A stretch of DNA of 64,000 nucleotides from the NCBI GenBank assembly GCA_013399015.1, contig VWZX01006814.1, forward strand, positions 1,550,001-1,614,000. The letters are read 5' to 3'. This document shows positions 39,591 through 50,752 of the stretch, piece after piece. The position numbers and the translations under genes are program-made. Each line of letters opens with the position of its first letter. The first letter of the stretch is position 1. Below the pieces are notes generated by a model that was not told where the DNA came from, did no database searches, and worked only from the letters and a program-made list of their open reading frames with translations. The stretch comes from Galbula dea (Eukaryota > Chordata > Aves > Piciformes > Galbulidae).

Positions 39591-42500
39591 AGTGGAATTG
39601 TGTTTAAATGTTAGCATATGGTCCCCATTAAAGTAGCACTTTAACGCCATTAAACATTTCTGTATCTGAAATGCCTCGTGTTCGTCCATCTTGGTTGTTC
39701 CTGTCACTTTAGCTGACTCTTTGTTCTTCTTGTGCCCTTGAACCTGTGATGAGAAGATCCTGAGCCAGTCTGCTGTAGATTTTTGCATGATAAGTTTCCT
39801 GTGTTTTAAATATTCTGACATTTCTCCCAGTCTCCTCCAACATGTGTCATCCCCTTTAAGAAGCACAACACACATGCTCGAGAAATAATCTTTCCATGGC
39901 TGTAATGAATGATTTTGGTTTGGGTTGGGTTTTTAAAATTAATTTGCTTACTCAGTCTGGATCAGATTGCTGCTGTTAAATATGTTTTCACTTCTGTGTA
40001 TGTAATGCAGTGGCTCAGTACATCTGTTCTTCCTTCTGGGAGGTGACCTGGCAGGAGCAGCAATGTGCCACAGACCGAATTGAGGTCTGCGTTAAGAAAT
40101 GGGGCTGAAGGGTTTGCAAAGAAGAAATGCTGCTTGGACTTATGTTTGGGGTCTGTATAATCTTTGAATGAGACACAAAGTTTGTGACAGGCTTCTGAGT
40201 GGTGAAAGGTGGCAAACCTTAGCTCTAGATAGGCCTTATTTATCTATTCATTATTATTCTCCATGAAAATGTTGACCACTGGCAGCCCTGGTGCTAAGCA
40301 GTTGAATACCAGTGGGATTTATTTATTTAGGACTCTTTCTGTAGCTGTCCCAGTACCTCCTCCTTCGTATTGTTCATATTAGTTTTAAATGGCCACTTGG
40401 AAAAGAAATATCACAGCTGAGAAATACTTAAGTTTAAGGGGTGAGGAATGACTTTGCTTTCCTAGTTGGTATAAAGTAGTGACATGTCTATGGTTGGAAT
40501 AAAGTGTCTGAAATGTTTGTTTGTATGGTCCAGGGCCAGTTTGGTATCTTTTCCTAGCAATGTGGACTTGAAGGGGTCTTGATATCAAGTGCAGATACAA
40601 TGGGGGAAATGTAGCAGGAGATGAGCTTCCATCACCAGCCACCTGCCAAACTGGTCAGCTAGCAGCAGTGGTCCAGCCAGGAAGAGGACCAGGGATAAAA
40701 CAAAATTAAGAGCTTTTATAATAACTGCTAAAGGCATGAAGTTGGTTGCTCTGGTGCTGGGAGGTCCTTTGTTGCGTGTCTTAGCAGGTTTCAGCTAGAG
40801 TTTGGATAGTTTCTTATGTGATGAAATACTGCTCTGGCTTTTCAAGGTTGTCCTGCACTACTTTGTTACTGCAGTGTGGACTTTGGCTTTTCTGTATGCT
40901 TACACTTCACAGGATCTGTCACATTCCTCACACTCTCCCTTTGCTGGTCTAGTCCGTTTCATTGAAATGTTCGAGATGACTAATTTGCTCAGGGAGTTGC
41001 TGTAAGTTACTTTTAGATGATTGTACAGGCCAATTCGTGTGCTTATACAGGACATCAGTTAGATGATCATAAGAGTTCCTTCTGCTTAAAAATGCATTAA
41101 TCTCCTGAATTCTCCTTGTTGTGGCAAGCCAGAATAGTCCCCTGTGCCAGATCTGCTTTAGGGTCTTGTTGATGTTAAAGAACTGCTAAAAGTTCTACTA
41201 GCCACCCTGATAGCTTGTAAACCAGAGTGCGTATACAAAGGTGCAGTTTGGTGCCTCCAAACTCTTGAGGGTCAAGTCTCTCTTACCCTTTTGAAGCTGA
41301 GATGGACCCTCACACTGCTGAACTCTGAGACTCAGTAAAGCAAGTCAAATTTATTGGTTTTCCCCACAGAAGTGCTCACAGAAGCTTACTGTCTGTTTTG
41401 TAAAAAAGCTGTCCTTTAAAAAAAAGAGTTGCTTTCACTCCCAAGACATAAAGACACTGAAAGCTATTGCTGTTTGGGTTCCCAACTCTGGTATTTTCTA
41501 AGGCACAACTATGTGGGATTTGTGCTGCTTCTGAGACCTCATTTTACTTTTCTGCAAGTAGACAGTAAAGTGAAACGCTTCTCAGTGGCCTTAGGTTCTG
41601 CCCACCACGTTAACTTTAATTTATCCAGAATGACACTCTTGCCACATGGTGATTTAGGCATGGAATCACTTGGGTTTTTTATGGTTTGCTTTGAGTGCTA
41701 TTGTTTTTCTACTTTGTTTTTATGTTTATAGAGTAAAAGAAGTCCTAAGCCTATTCTCTGCTTAAGTTTACAAGAATATAGTGGCTTTTCCTGTAAAAAC
41801 AGAATTGGATGTACTTTCCTTAGGCAGCTTGCCCACACAGTGTGCACGCACAGCTCTTTGTAAGCTTGTTCTGTCAAGTCCTCCCTCTGTAAATTAGATC
41901 TCCAGCAGGGCCTTTTGCTACGGACAAACCCATTAAAAAGAGCATCCAGCATTTTCCTTCCCTTGACACGAGCGTATTACAGTATGTCATCTCGTGTCTG
42001 CAGACAAGGTGGCGATGACTATCTGCTTGTATTTGTCATGGTTATCCTGTGGCGAGTTGTCACTTGAAGGTCATTTTAATGTCTGTTCCATTAGAGGCAT
42101 GTCAGTGATGAAGGTGGTCTAAAATCAGTCTGTCTCAAGAAATCTGTAGGTCAATAGAAATGGGGTTAACTATCCAGACCTATCATTTTCCAGGTTTTGT
42201 GGTTGTGTTTTCCTTTTCTTTGTTTGTTCGCTACCATCTTTTTTTGGCCCTGTGAGCTCCAGCCTCCTGCTGTTCTGTTCTTTGTTCTCTTGTACTTGCT
42301 GCTCCCTGTTTGTTACCTGTGTTTCTGTGTTGCCTTGTCAAAATGGATGAAACATTTGGCTTCAGTGGAAGTGGGATCTGTCATGTGCACTAAATGGAGA
42401 TAGGTTTGTTTGGGTTTTGCTTAGCCCTTTTTTTGTGTGTGTATTTTTGTTTTGCTTTGCTTCGCTTTGATTTTTTTCTTCCTCTTTTCCCAGGATTGTA

Positions 42501-42753
42501 AGCATTTCTTGTTGCATATTTTCTGGCACCATGCATTTTTGAAAAGAGAAACTGGGGTCGCTTCCTGGAAGAAGATAGTAAAAAACAGGTCTTTGTTATG
42601 ATCTTAAGGGGGTGATAATAATGAAAAAGAAGTCTGCCAATAACAAAGTCTGGTGTTTTTTCCTGGGGCTTTGTCCTGTGGACAGATTCTCTGGTGAGTG
42701 ATAAATTCTGTGACCTAACAGTGACTGAAAAGCCTCTGTATCCACCATAGTGA

Positions 42754-42865
42754 ATAGATGTGGTTCTTCAGGGGATGATTTAGGGATAAGAGTAGTGTAG
42801 GGCTATTGGTTGGACTAGATGATCTTGAGGGTCCTTTCCAACCGTAATGATTCTGTGATTCTGTG
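42754..42865 (+). mobile_element. CR1 LINE 3' fragment
   Basis: About 110 nt of CR1 tail: 'TTCTTCAGGGGATGATTTAG', 'GGTTGGACTAGATGATCTTG', 'GGGTCCTTTCCAACC' and terminal 'ATTCTGTGATTCTGTG'. It differs from the copy ending at 21744 by only a few substitutions, so they are one subfamily of similar age. Confidence 0.93.
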
Positions 42866-43706
42866 AATTGTCCTGTGGAACCCTTGGGGAAAAGGAGTGC
42901 AGTGTTTTTGCAAAAAAAACCCCAAACCTACGAAATACTGGTGTGTTGTCAAATTTCCTTCAAATTGGCCAAAAGATCTGAGTGATGTCTGGGAGGATGA
43001 ACGAGGGAGAGGAGAGTGGGCATCTGCTTACACAGTGTTTTACTTTGGAGTGACCTGTTACAGAAAGGCAGGTTGTTTAATTGGGATAATACATCAGCAG
43101 TGGCCCCCCCTTCTCTGCTCATTTCCTCCTGAAAAGAGCACTGATCCCTTTAATTGATAGGCAGAAGCAGAAATAAGAAGCCTATGGATATTGGTACAAT
43201 GGCTGTGGTACTAAATATGTGGTATTTAGGGTTTCTGTTTGGGGTGTTGCTGTGTTTGAAGAGTTGTCTCACAAGGAGGGATGCATATGCTGAGGTCCCT
43301 TCAAAAATATCAAGGATCAGGATTTCCTGAGCAGCCCCTGGGAAGGGTGGCTGTGTCCTGTGAGGTGTGTGCTCATATGGAACCCAGCAATTGAGTCACA
43401 CTGTGCTGCTGGCCTGACTGAGACAGGTCAGAGGTGTGAAGTGTCATTTTCTTTCAGAAAGATCTTCAATATCAACCATGCTGTAAGGGCTGTGGGTTAT
43501 ATTTTATTTTTTACCACACTGGAAGAAATCAGGACCTTAGTTTGTATTACCCCCTGAGGCCAGAGCACACTGGTTGGGTGAATGTTAATTTAGCCTTTAA
43601 GAAGTCATTTAGCTTTTTGGCTTGTAGTCTGCTGTGCTACAATCATGTGCTGAAGCTTCAGTTTTAATACAGTGTTTAGTCAGAGACAAAGTGGTGCAGA
43701 GGACTC

Positions 43707-43870
43707 ATCACAGAATGTCAGGGGTTGGAAGGGACCTTGAAAGATCATCTAGTCCAACCCCCCTGCCAAAGCAGGATTCCCTAGACTAGGTCACAACAAA
43801 GCTTCCCTGACAGGGAATCGAACGCTGGCTGCAGTGGTGAGAACACCAAATCCTAACCACTAGACCACCA
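43707..43870 (-). mobile_element. SINE-like chimera: tRNA-Glu head fused to CR1 3' tail
   Basis: On the minus strand, 43870 down to 43804 is a tRNA-Glu-like sequence with 'GTCTAGTGGTTAGGATTTGG', a CTC anticodon loop, 'GCGTTCGATTCC' and 3' acceptor strand 'GTCAGGGA'. The A box (43857-43867) matches consensus; the B box (about 43813-43823) differs by about one base. The first four acceptor-stem bases are mutated or lost. From 43803 down to 43707 it continues into a CR1 3' end: 'GTGACCTAGTCTAGGGAATC', 'GGGGTTGGACTAGATGATC', 'CTTCCAACCCC', ending 'ATTCTGTGATG'. A tRNA head with a LINE-matched tail is the structure of a CR1-mobilised SINE. It could also be a one-off chimera made by template switching. 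Confidence 0.85.
43804..43870 (-). pseudogene. tRNA-Glu(CTC)-like pseudogene (SINE head)
   Basis: The D arm, anticodon arm and T arm can be laid out. The anticodon stem pairs TGGTG with CACTG using two G·T wobbles, the loop is TTCTCAC, and the T loop TTCGATT is intact. The 5' acceptor strand no longer pairs with AGGGA over its outer four positions, so it is unlikely to make a working tRNA. It is fused to CR1 sequence with no CCA or terminator between. Confidence 0.8.
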
Positions 43871-46800
43871 TGTTGATCTTCAGCGGATCAGGGTAAGGCA
43901 GGTGGCTTCTGTATGTTCCTGATGGGAGCCCAGGGTGGCCTTGACTGGTGCTTTTAAGGCCATGAAGGGTATTCATATGCTGGAAACTTAGTGGTTCAGA
44001 GAAATTGGGCAGAGGGGAATGATAAGTGGCTCTGAGCACTAGTAATAATGCTAATCTAATGCTAATAGTAATAATGTTAATCCCTCAGGGGATGCTTCCA
44101 GGTTGGGATTTTCTGTAGTAAGGTCTTCTGGGGTGTTTCATCATACAGATCTGACTGTAGCATGTATGGGGCTGGAGGACACTGGCATTTCTTGTTGCCT
44201 TTCAGCAAACAGTAGCTCTAGCGTGCCTCCTCCGTGAGATGATAGTTACAGAGGTGGTTTGAGAGACGACAGATTGAGCATTCATCTGTTTCCCTCCCCC
44301 CCCCCAGTCATTCCTGCTGAAAGAAACACTAGTGAGCCAGAAAGCTACTTGTGGTCAGCTTTGGGCCAAATTCAACCCTTCAATAGGATCTCATCAAGGT
44401 TATGAGTGTTGCAGCAGGGCTGTGTTTCAGCAAGGATTAATTCTGATCTTGAGGGACATTGCAGCAAAGCAGGATGAACCACCAAGGAATTTAAAGCCTT
44501 TTTATTGTGGGTTTAATATTGTGGTTGCTACTACAAATGGACATAAACCTAGTTCATTACTTGGGCTACCATAGGTAGTGCTCAGTTTAGCTAAGGCTAG
44601 GAAATTCTTTCCATTTAAGCTCTTTTCAAAAACACTTGTCTTAAAACAATGAATTGATTTGGATCTCCTCCTGAAAAGCTTAATGGGGAAAAAAAAAAAA
44701 GCTCTTTCCTTTCCTGAAGTGGTGAACAACTGTACAAACTAGCACTCTTCACCGTAGGGAGTATCTGTTCATTAGGTCTGCTAAACTAAGGTTTAAAACT
44801 TGACATCACATGTTGTCCTCACAGAGAACTTCTCTTTGGGAAGTAACATCACCTTTCAGTCTGGGCAAGAGCAAGACAGTGCTGTCAGAATCCATTTCGT
44901 AAAGTTTTGCACAGACCAAGGAGTCATTGAGGTAATTGCTTTACAAAAGGAAATTAATGTGAGTGCTTTTGTGCAGCAGAACCTTCAGCCCAAGGCAAGA
45001 GTTCTGATGTGTCAGTGAAGTTGCTTCATCAGGTGGTATGTTACCAGATGGCTAGCCTGGATATATGGCAGGGATGTTTACCATAGTCCTGAAGCAAACT
45101 GCTTGCATTTTGCAATCTAAGTGAATCTTTTTTAGAGCTTAAGAACATTTTCCATAATCTCAGGCTTAGTGTAACTGTTGCGAGATGTGGAGCTGATTCA
45201 GGTGAGTGGAACATCAATAGGAAGTATATTAGTTTGATATTGATTTTGTCTTCTAAACACCTGCATGAAATTGCAATCTTCTAAGTTGAAGTCCTTTTTT
45301 GTACTTAAAAACCTCTGATTCCAAGCATCTATAGAAGTGCCACAGCAGTGGCATAAGGGACAGCAAAAGAGAAATGGATTGCCATGACCATGGAAATTTA
45401 AAGTTGCTACTCTTAAGACTTCTAAATACTTAAACTGACCAGAGCACTCTCAGATTCATGAGTCAGGGTTGTGCTGGTTTAATTTCCACGCTAGATTACA
45501 ATTTATAAAAGATTAAGGCTGTTACTGGATAAACCATTTCCTGTAGTAACTTTTAAGAGGAACCATGTAGCCCATACTGGTCATTTTGCACGGTATCTGA
45601 AAGGAACAAATCTATGTTCTCCAAGTATGTCTTCCATAATGGCTCTAGCTTAGGGAGTATGCAGTCTTTATTTTTACATTAACTTTCCCTCTGTCATTTC
45701 AGTAGTTGTCTGCTTCATAGTAGGATTTGGTAGCAGTGGGCAAGTGCTTATTCTCCTTGCTGAGAGGCCCAGAAGTCAGTGCAGAGCATGAGTTCTGAAA
45801 AATCAGGTTTCTTACTGTTTAGAGCAGCTAATACAACTGGGAAATAAATTACTATAACAAACAAAAGAACCCAAACCCTAAAATGATACCAAAACACTCT
45901 CAGCCACACATTTCAGGTTCTTTCAGCATTTGTAAAATAAATAACTTTTAGTTTATTTGCTTTGGCAGTTACCAGCATTACTTAAATGCTCATTATTTTC
46001 TATATGAATTTCTCGAGACCCTTTACTGAGACAGCATGCCAAAGCCAGACTACACACACACCAGCCCCATCCTGCAGGTGAGGAAACAGCATCCAAAACA
46101 AACAAACAAACAAAAAAAAGTGTTCCACGAAATGGCTGTGTGGCCAAGATGGCAGCTCAGGTGCTTTTCTTGTATCTATACAAACTGCTATCACAATGTT
46201 CCCTTCTCCATAGCTCAGGATACCCCAGCTACAGTGCTCTCTGTGTCACTGTCTGTCCACTGTAAGGCATTTGAGGAAAAAGGTGTATCAAAACTTACTT
46301 TCAGCATTTCTTTGCAGTACCCAACAGAAGAGATGCAGCTGAATTTATTAGGCACCCCACACTGTGCAAGAGGTGACAGCAAGTTACTCAAGTTTTCTTT
46401 TGTTTGAAGGCTCAGCAAAATGAAGTCCATGAAAGCAGGTAGTTTGAACCTGAGCTGGACTGTCCATTGTCATAAGGGAGGCTCACACCCATTGTGTTCC
46501 AGTGACTCACTGTGCTGCAAGGTCTCTTCAAGACTAGTGACCACATAAGTCTTGTGATAGACCACTGATTACATGAGAAGATGAACACATGCAGTGCATA
46601 TCAGGTATGGATTAAGTCTCTAAAGTTTTTCTTTTTTTTTTTTTTAAAGAGCAGGTGGAGTAAAGGAAAGGCTCATGTGGGTGCCTTAACTCCAGTTCTG
46701 CATGCTAAGGTGTGTTTCAGTTCTAACTTAAGGAAGATGCTCCTTTTGGATAGCAAGTGATACAGTATTGCTTTATCACAACCATCTGTGAAAGACAACA

Positions 46801-47145
46801 GGTGATCTTCCTCCAACTTAGCTGTCAGTGTTGCAGGACTATCACCTATTTAATGTCACTGCTGAGGTTTGTCTCTGTAGGGTGCAGGCTATGGTACAAA
46901 CTCCTTTTCTGAAAAGCAGAGAGTCAGATTATTTTACTCTTAAATAAAAAGTTTTCCTATGCAAAGGGAAATTTTATCTCCTCTGCTATCGCAGAAGATG
47001 AGGAATTGGGCAAAACCTAGTCATCCTGCAATGGCTTGATTAACTTCTGCATACAACATTCTGCCTAGCAGGTTCTGTATTTAGGGATTCCCCCCTCCCC
47101 CTGTATACTTCATTTTGTCAAGTATATCCAGCAGATTTTAAACAC

Positions 47146-47160
47146 TTTATTTAATAAAAG
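47146..47160. terminator. SMNDC1: SMNDC1 poly(A) signal with overlapping plus-strand AATAAA
   Basis: The near-palindrome CTTTATTTAATAAAAG holds AATAAA on the minus strand (47147-47152) directly next to AATAAA on the plus strand (47153-47158). The minus signal fits SMNDC1. The plus signal could stop read-through from MXI1. Confidence 0.6.
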
Positions 47161-48187
47161 TTAAACATACAAAACTGAAATTAACACACTTTGTATTCAT
47201 AAAAATCACCTTCTCCCATTATAGGGAGAACCTTTTTCTATGTATGGATTCTAAACTACCAATTGTAGAGTTTAGCTTGAGTTGTGACTCAGGTAACTGA
47301 TGGACATTCCCACCAATCAGTGCATCAACAATTGCTGACGTGACCTGATCTAGTTAACAAATTACAAAATGAGCTACATTAACATAATATACAGGGAAAT
47401 ATGGTCAGGGTTAATGGACAAGACACACCCTTTGATTATTTAATGGGGGGAATCCTTGATGTACTCCTGTCCATTAACTCAGCCCTAGATTTTACAAAAA
47501 TAATATCTACATTGTATACAGGGCTACCCATTAACTTCTTTAAACACGTTACGGGTTCAGAGATGGCACCACTACCGTAAGTGAGATACAAGTAACAGAG
47601 GAAAGCAAATCACATATGAAATACAAGAAAGCAAGAGCTTTTACACACATGGTTTCCTGAATATTCCAGAAGGGGCTCTGCAGCACTTTAATACAGCTGA
47701 AGTAACAATGAACACTAGGGCCAGTTAGCTATTTAAGGACAGAAACTTCAAGCTAACCTTTGCTCAATCACAACTAAGTGGAACCTAGGCATTGCTATCT
47801 GCTGTGCTGCAGGTCTACTCGACTGGATGGAGGCCCAGACACAAGCTTGTTACAGTGTATTCCAGGTCTCTGACCATACCACCAAGCCAACAAGATCTCC
47901 AAGAGCAGAGGTGATGGCTCCTTTCCAAAGAGCAATCATTTGGGGTTTCCAAGTCTCTGATCCCTGGGGATGGTGAGGTGGGTATTTTTAAGTGAAACTG
48001 AAGCCAACACACCTTGTCCTATGGTTTTCTGGTTACATTTCAATAACCTCCTATGAAAATTTGATGAGTATTTAAGAATAAAAAAAAGTATCTCCTCTGC
48101 TTAACTTCCAGCACAGGAAATTCAGACTGGAACTGAAGTCAAATTTATTGTTTCTAGCACATGAATCATCATTAGTTGTAAAATTCC

Positions 48188-48265
48188 TATCAGCCCTGTT
48201 CTGCCCTCATTTACAGCTGTACAAATCAATCTTCAGTGGATCTGTAAAGGAGTAATTTACAGCTT
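48188..48265. repeat. Possible ancient sauropsid repeat in SMNDC1 3'UTR
   Basis: 'CTGCCCTCATTTACAGCTGT' and 'CAGTGGATCTGTAAAGGAGT' resemble a diverged copy of a repeat common in turtle, crocodile and bird DNA that carries paired TTACAC/GTGTAA blocks. Class is not assigned and the similarity is from memory. Confidence 0.4.
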
Positions 48266-48777
48266 CCTTTGCAATTCCACATTCCTATAAGCTAGGGTGG
48301 AGTCTAGCTCTCTCTCCCAATGCTGCAGCAGCTCTGTAGCTTGTTGCCGAGACAGCAGACAGCACTGTGACTACAGAAATGAGGGTGGCTGTTAAGGTGC
48401 CATTTTTATACCATCACTTTTTTCTTAAGAAAAGAACACAAAACCAAAAACCAAAACAACCTCACTACTGCTATGAATGGAAAAGTTCAAAGATAAACGC
48501 TGCAGATAACTACTGCTTTCAGAGTAACAGGTAACAGCAGTTCATGAAAGCATTTACCTGCACAATGTATTTTAATGCAACTACAAAACACGTTTAATGA
48601 AGGGGGGGTCAAATCAATAGCTGGAGATTTAAGGCTTGTATCAGCTGAAGCCAAAGTGATGGTGACAAAATGGGCTACTCGCTATGAGCCAACAAATAAT
48701 TTACTTTTAGAAAAATATAATGGTAAAAAGAGAAGTGTAAAGCCCTGCAGAGATGAAGTTCCACCTTTCCCCCCCTG

Positions 48778-48915
48778 TTACTGAGGCATCAAATGCCTAA
48801 CATTATATTTAGAGGTATCTTGATACTGTGTCATAGGTTTGTCCGCAATTCCACATGTTCCAACTCCAACCTTGCCGGTTACACTCTCAGGGGAAGCAAA
48901 AATACTCCTCTTTAC
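48778..48915 (-). CDS. SMNDC1: SMNDC1 last coding exon
   Basis: The exon follows TTTCATTTGCAG and encodes residues 194-238: 'VKRSIFASPESVTGKVGVGT', 'CGIADKPMTQYQDTSKYNV' and 'RHLMPQ', then TAA. These match the C-terminus of vertebrate SMNDC1 (SPF30) almost residue for residue. SPF30 is needed for assembly of the mature spliceosome, linking U2 with the U4/U6·U5 tri-snRNP. This C-terminal tail lies beyond the lysine-rich helix and ends exactly as the human protein does. Confidence 0.98.
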   Translation of the reverse strand, partial: VKRSIFASPESVTGKVGVGTCGIADKPMTQYQDTSKYNVRHLMPQ

Positions 48916-49662
48916 CTGCAAATGAAACAGAAAATACCATTTCTGAATAATTATTTGCTTGATTTTTTTAAAAATCATGTTAGCATTACCCTTTGAAATG
49001 TTTCAGAACCCTTATATAGACAAGCACACTTTCTAAAGCTGGCTCATCCATGTTACAGCAAGTGAGATGACAGAGCTGGGGAAGTTCCCCGCACCTAAGT
49101 ACTGGATATGATCGTGGTACTGAGGACCTTGGGACTGACCTCAATTCACCTCTCATGATTTCTAAAAAATTGTTCATAAGGAAGACTGAAGTTTTACCAC
49201 CATGTCCAGCAGTTCTTGGTCAAGCCATGATAAAAATCAAACAATGCTTTAAAATGTCCTTGCTACCATTTTTGTGCTATGCTTGCTATTCAAGGGCCAT
49301 TAGTTAGCACTGTGTCTGCAAGCAGTCAAATTTGAACACTGCAAGCAGTCAAGTTTGGAGTTTTAGATGGATCCTCACATTCTAAGCTCCAACAAACACT
49401 ACCTGGCAACTGACAGTGAGCCCAGCTTCTTAAGTGACATGGAAGGTCAGCTTCTTTAGAGCACTCCAAAACCATCCAGTAGAAAACCAGGCCTTTTAAG
49501 CGTACAAAACACCAAACTGCACACTCCAGAATCCCAAAGATGAACACACACACATACACCCACACACCCCCCCCCTGCTTTAAATTATATCCCTTCAAAA
49601 ACTACTTCCTCCTCTCTCCCAAAGCCCTGTTGTTATTCACATACTGACAAAACCAAACAAAC
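48916..49662 (-). other. SMNDC1: SMNDC1 intron (last)
   Basis: The intron starts GTTTGTTTGG on the minus strand and ends TTTCATTTGCAG. It contains a 23-nt-period direct repeat (49316-49359) and a short CA/C-rich run near 49545-49575. No gene was recognised. Confidence 0.92.
49316..49359. repeat. Two-copy direct repeat, period 23
   Basis: 'CTGCAAGCAGTCAAATTTGA' recurs 23 nt later with one substitution in the shared part. It is a small local duplication in an SMNDC1 intron. Confidence 0.8.
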
Positions 49663-49816
49663 CTGGCCTTTTTTGTTCTTCGAATAGGCTCTGTTGTTAA
49701 ACTGCTGCCACTTGACTTTTTGGTCCTCTCGTTCCTGTTCAAGTTCTTTAATTCTCTGAGCTTTTTTCAAAGCTTTCTTCTTTTTATACTCTCGTTGCTG
49801 GGCTATCATCTCTTTT
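49663..49816 (-). CDS. SMNDC1: SMNDC1 exon encoding the lysine-rich basic helix
   Basis: The 154-nt exon completes a split Lys and encodes residues 143-193: 'KEMIAQQREYKKKKALKKAQ', 'RIKELEQEREDQKVKWQQFN' and 'NRAYSKNKKGQ'. The KKKKALKK stretch acts as a probable nuclear localisation signal, and the charged helix that follows is likely a coiled or single alpha helix. It is essentially invariant among vertebrates. The acceptor is TTCTCTCCAG; the donor GTTTGTTT is weaker than the others but follows a CAG|GT match. Confidence 0.98.
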
Positions 49817-50590
49817 CTGGAGAGAAGGAAAAAAGACATTTTATGTTTGTGCCTTTTCCTGTGAAACACTAAAACTCCTGTTAAGACAGACATGAACAAT
49901 AGTTTCCTGTAAGTAAATGACAGAAAACAAAGCTTGGAAATATTCTCCACTTCTAGAAAAAAAACAAACACCCACCAAGTCTCTCCATGCACAAGTATTA
50001 CACTACTTATGTATTTGGGCTTAAGAACAACCACCACCACCTCACTAGGACCATGCCAAACACAGCAACTCATGAGATTGTTTGCAAATCATTTCTGAAG
50101 CTGAAAATGTACTTATCTGCACTTAAACACTTCAGAAACATCTAAGGTTAGCTACACTTCAGAAACATCTAAGGTTAGGAAAATTTAAATAGCCCATTCA
50201 AGTAAAGACCCCAAACTTTTCTGGAGGTCTGCAGGATTCATGCTATGAAGTACTGGACAGGGATGGAAGAAAAAGAACTTCAGTAAAGGTATAGAAGTTC
50301 AACCAGTTGATGTATGCCACAATGCAGCACCTCTCAGAACAATCTCTTAGGGGAGGGATCACTGCCTATAATAAATTCCGGAATTGTACTGACTTCTCCC
50401 CACCAACTCCCCAGTGAAAAAAAAAACCAATTTTACAAATACCTTTCTACATTAGACACAGCAGGATATTAAGTTAAGCACACTTCCCATTGATCGGATC
50501 AACACACCTTTTCTAACACAGTGATGGGGCAAACAAAAAACCCAGAAACACCCAAAGCAGCTTTCAGACTTTTGCCTGTGTATTACTTAC
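49817..50590 (-). other. SMNDC1: SMNDC1 intron
   Basis: The intron begins GTAAGTAATA and ends CTTCTCTCCAG on the minus strand. It carries a 27-nt-period tandem duplication at 50127-50178 and no gene. Confidence 0.93.
50127..50178. repeat. Tandem duplication, period 27
   Basis: Twenty-five bases starting ACACTTCAGAAACATC are repeated identically 27 nt downstream. Perfect identity points to a recent local duplication. Confidence 0.9.
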
Positions 50591-50752
50591 TTGGACATGG
50601 GTTTGTTGCCACTGTCCTCTTTTGCTTTTCTTCCTTCTTCCACAGGCTTGAGGTTGAACAGAGGTGTAACTTCAGCGTTGCCATATCCAGCAAACGTGAC
50701 CGCAGCTGTTCCATTCTCCTCATCTATTTCTTCAATCTCAGCTTCATAACAC
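50591..50752 (-). CDS. SMNDC1: SMNDC1 exon encoding the core of the Tudor domain
   Basis: The 162-nt exon encodes residues 89-141 between split codons: 'CYEAEIEEIDEENGTAAVTF', 'AGYGNAEVTPLFNLKPVEEG' and 'RKAKEDSGNKPMS'. It carries Tyr90, Phe108, Tyr111 and Asn113, which with Trp83 from the previous exon form the aromatic cage that binds symmetrically dimethylated arginine on Sm proteins and other partners. The cage is complete. Differences from human as I recall are conservative (AAV for AAI, PLF for PLL). The exon ends in the first two bases of a Lys codon. Confidence 0.98.

Larger units (their letters stand above)
39591..47124. other. Intergenic region between convergent MXI1 and SMNDC1
   Basis: No gene was recognised. 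The region contains a CR1 tail (42754-42865), a tRNA-CR1 chimeric element (43707-43870), poly-A/T and C runs (for example 46631-46645) and short chance open frames. The genes on both sides point into it, so it may hold read-through termination signals. Confidence 0.75.
47125..48777 (-). other. SMNDC1: SMNDC1 3' untranslated region
   Basis: The UTR follows the stop codon at 48778-48780 and runs to the first good minus-strand AATAAA (plus TTTATT at 47147-47152), with cleavage expected about 20 nt further, near 47125. It is AT-rich. Around 48188-48265 it contains a degraded copy of an old interspersed repeat. The end is an estimate from the signal position. Confidence 0.75.

Noticed and set aside
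43804..43870. Functional tRNA-Glu gene
   Set aside because: The outer acceptor stem is mismatched and the sequence runs straight into CR1 DNA without a pol III terminator, so it is a retroposed head and not a working gene.
49633..50073. A 146-codon minus-strand frame starting upstream of an SMNDC1 exon
   Set aside because: Its second half is the real exon 49663-49816; the first half is intron read-through before the acceptor at 49817-49818.
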